A stretch of 64,000 bases of DNA from Puffinus mauretanicus (taxonomy: Eukaryota > Chordata > Aves > Procellariiformes > Procellariidae), in contig JAJKFH010003937.1 of NCBI GenBank assembly GCA_023333565.1, forward strand, positions 558,001-622,000, in the 5' to 3' direction. Made by a program: the position numbers and the translations under genes. The notes beneath the pieces are model-generated. The model had not been told where the DNA came from. It worked only from the letters and a program-made list of their open reading frames with translations, and searched no databases. The stretch's first letter is position 1; each line of letters starts with the position of its first letter. This document shows, in pieces, positions 48,401-57,400 of this stretch.

Positions 48401-51400
48401 ACAACATTTGAGCTGGTTATAGGGTAGAATTTCTTGGTGCTCTAAAGATAGTAGCTAGTTCATAAAAGTAAAGATTTTTTAATGTTAACTGTACTTTTAT
48501 GAAAAAATAATGATCATATTTGATTTATTTTGCTTACCTTAAGCAAAATAGCCCACAAGCCAGCTGTTTCCATGGTGCACACATACTTACTGAAGTAAAC
48601 TCATTCCGTGCAGATTTATGGGTGTTTTAAAGTATGTGGCTATAATCTTTTATTTAATGAAGAAAAACATGCCGTTGCCTTCATTAGAAACCAAGATTAG
48701 CCTTCTAATTAAAGGAGTGAAAAAATAAATACCATTTTCCTGTTTGAGTACCAGCCTGTGTGTGACTGTGTCCTCCTGCTCCCTTGCCCTGAGTGGCGGG
48801 TGTCAGAAGAGGGTGAGGTGGGATCCTCTCTATGTCCTTGTTCTCTCTCTCCCTCCTCGTCCTCCCAGCACTTTGCTGTAACATGCAGCAGTCAGGCTCT
48901 CCAGCACCAGGAAACACTCGAGATGAAACACGTAATGATACCTAGATGCTCTTCACAGGCTATACAAAAAACTTCTGTTAGACATCTGCATTTTTGCTAC
49001 TGGCCAGCAATTCAGAAACTCACAAATTGTGCTATTTCAGGCTGAAGAGAATAGGTTCTTATGTTTGTGAATTCTTGCATGTTACCCAGAGAAGATTCTG
49101 AGCTGCAAAAATATTATAGTATTATTTGATTATGTGGAGTTATCTTTTAAAGATGCTTTTTAACATCATTACAGCATTTTCTGTTATATAGAACAAGTTT
49201 ATGAACTCCTTAGAACTTAGAAATGGGGAATGGATTTCATGTGAATTTTTAGAAAATGCCATTAATCTGTATAACAAAGATAGCAAAATGATAAGCAGAG
49301 ACGAGGAGAGAAAAATAAGCAAAACTCCACCCTCTGACAGAGAATCGGTAGGATTTTGACGTTCACAAAGCCCCAGTCATAGGAGTGCTTTTAGCTGAAC
49401 ACTGTGGGTGTCATGTTAGGCTGGGAAGGACTTTTGTCCTTGCATAACTTTACTATTTCAGTGGGAGGTTGCTAATGTTAAATTAGCCTATGATGACAGC
49501 CCTTGTGACCTACAGTGACTGATGGCCTGGATTAAGTATAATAGGATCCACCAGACGACTGCAGTGACTTAAATTCGGATGCTAACTGGCAGAATTCCCT
49601 TCTGGTTGGCTGGCCTCAGTTCTTTTTTTAATGTTGTATAATTACATTTAACATTTGCTAAACCGTTACAGGATGGGGTAACAAGAACGGGATGCTAAAT
49701 AAAGACACAAGCACTTGTTATGGCAAGTTAGGTCACCTAAAATAATGATTAAATACAAGCATTTTCTGCTGGTACTAGGACTGAGAATAAGGATGTGCAG
49801 TTTGTTGTTCTCAGACAGAGGGAAGTTATTTGGCCACTCCCAAACTTCTTGTCACAGACTCCAACAACAGCAGGACTAGTTGTCTATTTTTACATTGCCA
49901 AAGATTTCTATCTTCCAGCATTGAGATGAGTTAACACTTCTCTATTAAACAGTCTCCATTAGGATGTCCTGTGGCCAATTTTTTATAGGTGCAACGTGAA
50001 CAGAAAGCTGATAGGCTTTGTGTCCACCACCCTACAGATGCTGAGGAGATGTAGGGTTGGGTGTTGACATAAGGTCCAAGGAAAGGAGAGAAACTGAAAG
50101 GAAAGACATCAGCACAAATGGGATTAGTGCATCACAGCTTTGGGGGGCTCTCATGGTAAGGAATATTTCCTCTCAAGGAGGAATATTTCCTTCAAGCAGG
50201 GATACCATTTTTTCTAGTAAAACTTTACAAGCAGAGAACTTATGCTTGGATTTTACTTGCTTTTCAATATGTTTGCAAGCACAAATAGGTCTTGTTTTGC
50301 CGCCTGTCTGCACACACATCAATTAGTTAAAAGAGTAGATCATTGGATACGCACCCAAGCAGTATTTGAATGCTTGTAAAGGGCAAGCTGATTTTCAGCA
50401 CGGCTAAATACATATTCTTCTAAACAGTATGATAAAAATTAGTTTTCATTTTCACTGCGGTGCCTTTCTCTGTTTTCTTTCACTTTGACCTTCTTGAAGC
50501 GAGATAACTGCAGCTGGTTAATCGATGTGCATTTATTCACTTTCTGGTCAGATACCTGGTTTCTGTGAAAGATGCTGGGAAGAGGAGAGGAAGTGCGTTG
50601 GGCTCTCAAATATTTACACTAAGATTGTAGTGACCTACATTTAGTAGTAATTCCCCTGCAGACTCTAATCTTTCTGTGCGAAGTTCAGTGACTTATAAAT
50701 CCCTACACTTATTATTACCCCAATTAACTGCTTACCTTCTCAGCAGTTAGGCGTTGAACTTAGAGCATTGACAGAGTTATTTTGGGTAATACCATCATCC
50801 TGTTGTTCAGGTTATATTATTTTGTCAGGATAGGAATATTTGGAGGCAGCAAATAGCAGTTACTGAATTGTACATCACTTTGGAGCTGTGTAAAATTGGC
50901 TTTTGAAATAAAACCACGAGGACTCTTACTGGTTGCTCCTGCCAAAGAGAGAACCCAGCAGCCCGGCTGTGACTCGTGTGAAGTGTTTCCAGAGTGGTCA
51001 GACCACTACTGCAAGCATTTCTGCTCAAGGGTTAAATTCCAAGAGGTTTTACAATAGTTTTTGGAAATTTTAAGTTGTTTTGCATGTCATTATTACTATT
51101 CTTTTGTACAATTTATTCAAATGCAAGAGAGAACTAGAGAAAACATAACTGTATTAGTGAGCTGTTGAGCACCATGTAAAAAATACACATAAGTATGTAT
51201 TATATGCTTTAAATGTTCTTTTTCCTTTAAAAATGTTCATCATCCTGGCAGTTACTTTGACACGGTTTTATATGAGCTTGAGGAAATTGGTGTTTCTTTC
51301 ACCACAATTAATATTTTCCAGCAATCTCTTTATGAGATCCAGCAAATTAAGCTGCAGGAGGCTTTTGAAATATGATACATATAGTTCAACATATTGATCT

Positions 51401-54400
51401 TCAGGATGGCCTTTCTTTTGAGGGCAGCTTTGATGATCTAATGGCTCTTTTTTATCTCTCCATTTTTCTTGCCTTGTCTTTGAGGAGGAACTAAAGTACA
51501 TTTTTTTGAAGTTAGGATACTGAGTTGAGCCAGCAGTAGTCTTATTTATTGGCTGTTTTACCTTTACTCAGATCTGTGGACAGCACCATGTGTTTTTGTA
51601 TTTATGCATTTACATAGATGTCTGAGCTTGTGTCCCAGATGCATTTTTTCCTGCATAGTTGTTGTATATTGGGAGATATTTTGAAGATCTTGTGATGCTT
51701 TTTGCTCAGGTAGGAGAATCCACTGGATTTGAGGTTGCACCTCCTAATTATGTTGGAATTGATCATTATTTTGTGGGTTCATGGTGAAATGTAGCAAAAA
51801 AGAGAAGGGATGGCCTACTCCATAAATGCTAAAAGTAACAGTCAATTGACTCCGGTGTTTACAAATGAACAAAAAATACAGAACAAATTAGTGAGAGTCT
51901 CTTATAGAAATAAAGATGCAGTATGGTGTTTTGTAAGTACTGTTGAGCTTATTCTTGCTCTAATTAAATTTTCTTGCCTAGTCTTTTAATGTTGCTGGTG
52001 TGGTTTCTTTGTGTTGACTACAGATATGATATCCAGAACATCTAGTCCTGTGTTTATGTCAAGTGAGCATTGTATGTAGTTTTTAATATAGCTTTTTCAA
52101 TAAGGTGTGATAGGAGAACTCAGAAGTGATTGCAACAAAATTAACAGCGGGCTTCGATCCTTCCTATTATTCTAGGCTATGCGAGAAGAACTGTGAGCAT
52201 GTGAATGATTTATGGAATAGCATCTGACAAAATGTCCTTTAACTGTGTTGAAACAAGAGCATGTGGTGTTGAAATTAAAGGTCTATTTGTGTGCACGTTG
52301 TGGAGAGCAGGATTGAACCTTGATTCGGACATTATCTACTCACTTTCACATTCCAGTGCTTCAAGCAGTAGAATGTGACTCTGCTATTTTATTTTAAAAA
52401 ACCCAACTAAAAACCCCAACCCTCTTTTACAATAAAATTAAATCTTTTTCTCTCTTTTGTGTAAAAAACTCATTAAAAAAAATATTTATTACTACTCTTG
52501 ATTATTGCAGATAAAGCCTAAAGACTAAGGTACTGCATTAGTGAACTTGAAGGAACTGAATATATTGCTTTATGCACAAAGGTAACAAGTAAACTGGAAA
52601 AATATGTTATCCCCTTCTCAGCAGCAAGGAATTGCTGTACCAGAAAAGCTGTATGTGAATATCCATTTCCACCAGTGGATGGAAAAAGGCATTGATCAAG
52701 CTGACTTCCCCCCCACCCGCACAAACTGTGGGCCATGATCCAGCCCTTTCTGTGGCTACATGTAGCATCGTCATAGAGACAATTTTAATTGTCATGAGAG
52801 CCCACTGAAAAATTCTGCTACTGAATCTGCAGGTTAAATTTAAAAAAAAAAAAAAAATCCATTTTTTTAAATGCAGTTTTGACACTGACTTAGCAAGTGA
52901 CTGAGATGTGTATTCATACACAGTGAGAGAGGGATTTCTGGGCATTTGTGTCCTCTCCGCTAAAGTCAGTGTGTTTGAATGTTCCGTACCACGTGAAGTA
53001 TCTTCACAGAAATTCAAGGAATTTCAGCCATACTCAGATACAAGATCTTTCCTATGAAATTTCTTTTCGTGGAAGGATTTTATATCAAGAGAAAGAGAAA
53101 GGAAAATACTTAATAAGTGCAAGAGCACATCCCTGGCCAGGGCTAAGCCCATCTTCCCGCACGGTGCTCCCTGAGGTGGGGCTCCCCTGGGCAATGCGGG
53201 GACCGGAGCGGGTCCTCAGCCCATGAAATGGAGGTGCTCTGGCTCTGTCTCGCAGAATTGTCCCGAGGACGATGTAGCCTGCGCCTGTGCAGAGTAGTTG
53301 TGGGGGTCCCAGCACTGCACGGGCGGAGGGGATCCCCTTTCTCTGCTCTGGAGCCTGGAAACATAACGGACCTCCTAGAGATGCCTCTTACCATTAAGTT
53401 GCTACCTCGTTTGGTCTCTATGAGGGCTTCCTCTCTTAAAAAAAAGTTTATTTTAATTTTTAGTGATATTTTGATTCTCCAGCCTGTTTTAGTCCAGTGT
53501 TGTAAGGAAGCAGTGTTTTGGTGGTGGCCGTGGTGTCTGCACCATCTGCCCCTCTCCTCCCCGATCCCAGTAATCCTGATTCCTTTGGCCAGTTTCGTGC
53601 ATATTTAACAGAGGTGTGGAACATTAAACCCCAGCAATAGGGATATGGTCACCTCCACCCCCAAAACTATTTTGTGTCCCCCCAGCAGCTGCGAGAAAGA
53701 ACATTTTGTTTCCCAGACCACCAGAGGCAATACCCAGCCAGGCGGTCAGCACGTGCATGTTAGCTGGTGGATGGCGAGATGCAAAGCATAGGTAGGGGAC
53801 ACAAGGACATATAGCTGTGGTGGTGCATCTGCTGCAGAGGGGTCTGCTCTCAGGGTGTTGCTACGGATGGTGTCTAAAAATGCGGGCTTTTTTTTTGTTT
53901 AGTATCTTCCTAACTGTCTTTTATAATCTCCTTGGTTTTAATGTGCTGTAACTTGGGTGGTTTGTATCTAGAGTTGTTTGCGAGACATCTCACGCATCTC
54001 AGTGTTACATACCTCTTTTTTGCTCTCTTCCTCATTTCACATGCTGCTTTCCTCCTGCGTTAATCTGAGCCGCTGACGTGAGCAAAATTGGCAGCTGCAA
54101 ATAAAACCTCATTTAACTTACTAATTGCATGCTAAATACCAGTGGGGCAGCAACGTCATTTGTATATTCACACTTCTTATGTAATACCTTTTACGATAGA
54201 TATAGTATATTGGCAGGTCAGACCTAAGAAAGTGAGCTGTCCTCTTGCTTCTGGTTTCCTGATCTATTTTTATGGAAGCAGAATTCCCCTTAACGAGCTC
54301 TCTGCCTCCAATTCTAATTTCGTCTGCTGACGTGGATTTCTTGTGCATGTTTTGATGAAATTTCAGCATCAGAAAGTAGTAAATTTTCTAATATAGGAAC

Positions 54401-57400
54401 TTAAAATATTGGTGGCAAAGTGCTGTCTTTATTTTCTCTCTATTAGAGTAATACGGCTCTCTTGATGCTTACTAAGGATCTTAAATGTATTTTTTATGAT
54501 TGCTAAATTCAAAGTTCCTTATCAGTGTTATTGCTGTTATAATTTAGTAGTGCACAGGATTCTAGTCCTAGTTCAGGACCCTGGTGCCTAGGACTACACC
54601 CAGAAAACATATGAGCTAAACACATATTTAATGGTTCATTTCTTTGTATTTAAAAAAACAAACACACAGAGAGAACCTGCTATCCCAGCAGATGTTTCCA
54701 TCTCTAAAAGTGCACTGTACTCCCGGATCGGCACCTCGGATGCAGAAAGCACCACGGGTCTTCTCTTCCCCCAGCAAGACTTAGACTCTGCACTACGACT
54801 CGCCAGAGCAGAGGTAATTTTCTTCAGAACTTGGAAAAGGAAATGTGTGCCCCTTGTGGTTTCCGTCTTTCCTGTTTTCTCCCAAATGATTCATATTACG
54901 AACACTTGTTCTATTCTTGAAACCGTCCTCAGCCGTGCTAAAGCCACGCTAGAGGCTACCAAAGCAAAAGGCACTACACTGTAAGTTTTACTTTTTTTGA
55001 CATAACGTGAAAAGCAGACACTATATGAAAATAAATCTTTATTGTTTTTAACCTCAGGTGTACTCTGTGTATCTTGACATTGCTATACAACTGTATAAAA
55101 ATTGTAAGATGCTAGAAATAGGAATAAAATTATGTACTTTACAAAGCTACATATAAGATTAGTCTGGCTAATAACAATTAAAAAATGAGTACAATCTAGT
55201 GTTAGAGTATTCCAAACTTTATGATAGATTGTGTGAACGAAAAAAGCACAAAGGAACACAGTCCTTTGAGTATAAAATTTCATGGACAGTCAGCCCTAAA
55301 TAAGCATGCAGAAGCAGTAGAACCCCCTGAGAGGACAAACCAGGGGACCATGTTCCAAACCCAGGTACAGAAGTATTTCAGGTTTGGCACCAGGTCAAAT
55401 CAGACACGGTGTAGTGTAATATAGTATTTCTTGAAAAATGTCCTTGTTATAATCAGGAATGAAACATGAAACAAGAACATTGCATCTATTTTCCTAAATT
55501 AGTTTTTCAAAACTTGAGTATGATTCCATATCTGAACTTTTTTAATTGCACCTTACAGTCTGAAAAAGAAAAAAATCACTGGGGATGTTTATATTTGAGT
55601 CCATTATACACTTGAAAACTATACCTCTGTTAATTAGGATTTGATATTAAATCAAATATTGTACAGTTATTTAATTTCCTCTTTAATGGATCACTTGGGT
55701 TTACTGTTCTTTTTTTCTTTGCTTTCTTTGTTTCAGATTGTGGCCAAGGAAAGAGAAGTATCTGAGTGGAAAGAGAAATATGAAGAAAGCAGAAGGGAAG
55801 TGATGGAAATGAGGTGGGTTATTAACTTGTCACTAATCACACTGACAGAGAGTCTTATTTCAGCCTGTGGGTAGTACGCAGAGTACCACGAGTACAACTG
55901 TTTTGGTTAGCTGAATTTGTTTCATGGTTTTTAACTGCAGGCTTTGGATTGATCCTAAATGATACTTTATCTTTGCTTTGCCTGGTGGGCACCCCTGTTT
56001 AGGCTAATCATTGAAAACTTCTGTGTTGCTAATATTATTTACATCCTCAAAATACTGAGATAAGAGAGGTCTTAATCTAGGTTAATGTAAGGGAAGAATT
56101 TCCTCCAGTTTGTGCTGTGAATTCTCACGTGGATTGCATAGTGGTGTTTCTGTTGCCCGACTGAATGAGTCTGCCTGCAGAGCTGGCAGAGGTATGCACG
56201 TGCTAATTTAAAATTCACTCTGCACAAATAGTTTTGCCAGCAGAAGAAAGAATGTGAAGGTTTGCGGATAGATATGAGTAGTACAGGCTCCCTCCAGGCC
56301 ATTATTGTAAAAAGTTTCTTTAACAATAGAAAACAAAAACCCAGTTGCCAGTAGAAAAACATTTCTTGCAAAGGAACCGCTCTGGGCTCTGAGTGTTGAC
56401 TTTCAAGGAGATTCTGCACCCTTTTCTTTGGACTGAGCTGATTTTTTTAATTAGTGTACACACTAGGCTTGATTTTAGTTAAGCAATAGTTATCTTGGAT
56501 TTTGCTGTTACATTAAATATCTGTACACTGGAACAGAACTGGTTTGACCTTCCTTCCCAGCCCAGGTCCTACCACTTGCAAGGGTGACAGCAAAATCGCT
56601 GTAGTGGATGAGGTGAGCAGTGTTGCTCAAAGAATCACTATTGCTTCCCGTTTAGTTATTTGAAAGTTTCAGCCTTTCTTTTTTTACAGTGGTAATACTA
56701 TAAGAACGACGTACCAATGAGCTTGACCTGCTCATCGATCTGAATCTGAGAAAGTCATCAATTGCAAAAGAGAATGTATAAAAATATTTCGTGGAGTCTT
56801 TAAAGCCTATTATTTTCTACCTTCAAACAGACAGAAAAAAACCATCTCCCCCCTTAACTCATAAATAAAAGGAAACTGTCAGATTATTTTAGCAGCCTTC
56901 TTTTAAGTAATAATTTCTGCAATCACTTCTGAGACTGAATTTTCTTCTGTGATGTTCTAGCACTAGCTTCTTCCCAAAATTAAATGTCTCGGTGGTGTAA
57001 AGCTAAAGCCAATGAGCTGTATCAAGTGATGACCTGCATATGCAATTCTTACTTATATCCACAGTACAGGAAAACTGTACTTAGGGAGCAAGGGTGAAAG
57101 GGAGCTGCAGCACAGAACTTGGCAAACGCCAGCATGGATGCCAGGAGTCGCACATGGCAGATTTGAATAGCGGCAGCACAGGGCTTTGAGCCAAAGCATC
57201 TTAAAAGAAGCGTCTGCAAAAGGCAAGAGCAGCCGCTTTATTTCTTTCAGAAAACCATCTCCCAGTGCCCAGCTGAGTTCTCTCACCTCTCGCGCTCTGT
57301 TTGGGAAAGGAAACAAAACCTTGGCATAGCCCTCAAATGCATAATGAGGCAAAACGGAAAGGAGCTGCTGCAAGCAGTCAAACCGAGGAAGCAAAACAAG

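Noticed and set aside
54668..54672. Alternative acceptor AG at 54670-54671
   Set aside because: It would shift the frame of the conserved REPAIPADVSISK block; the AG at 54668-54669 keeps phase 0.
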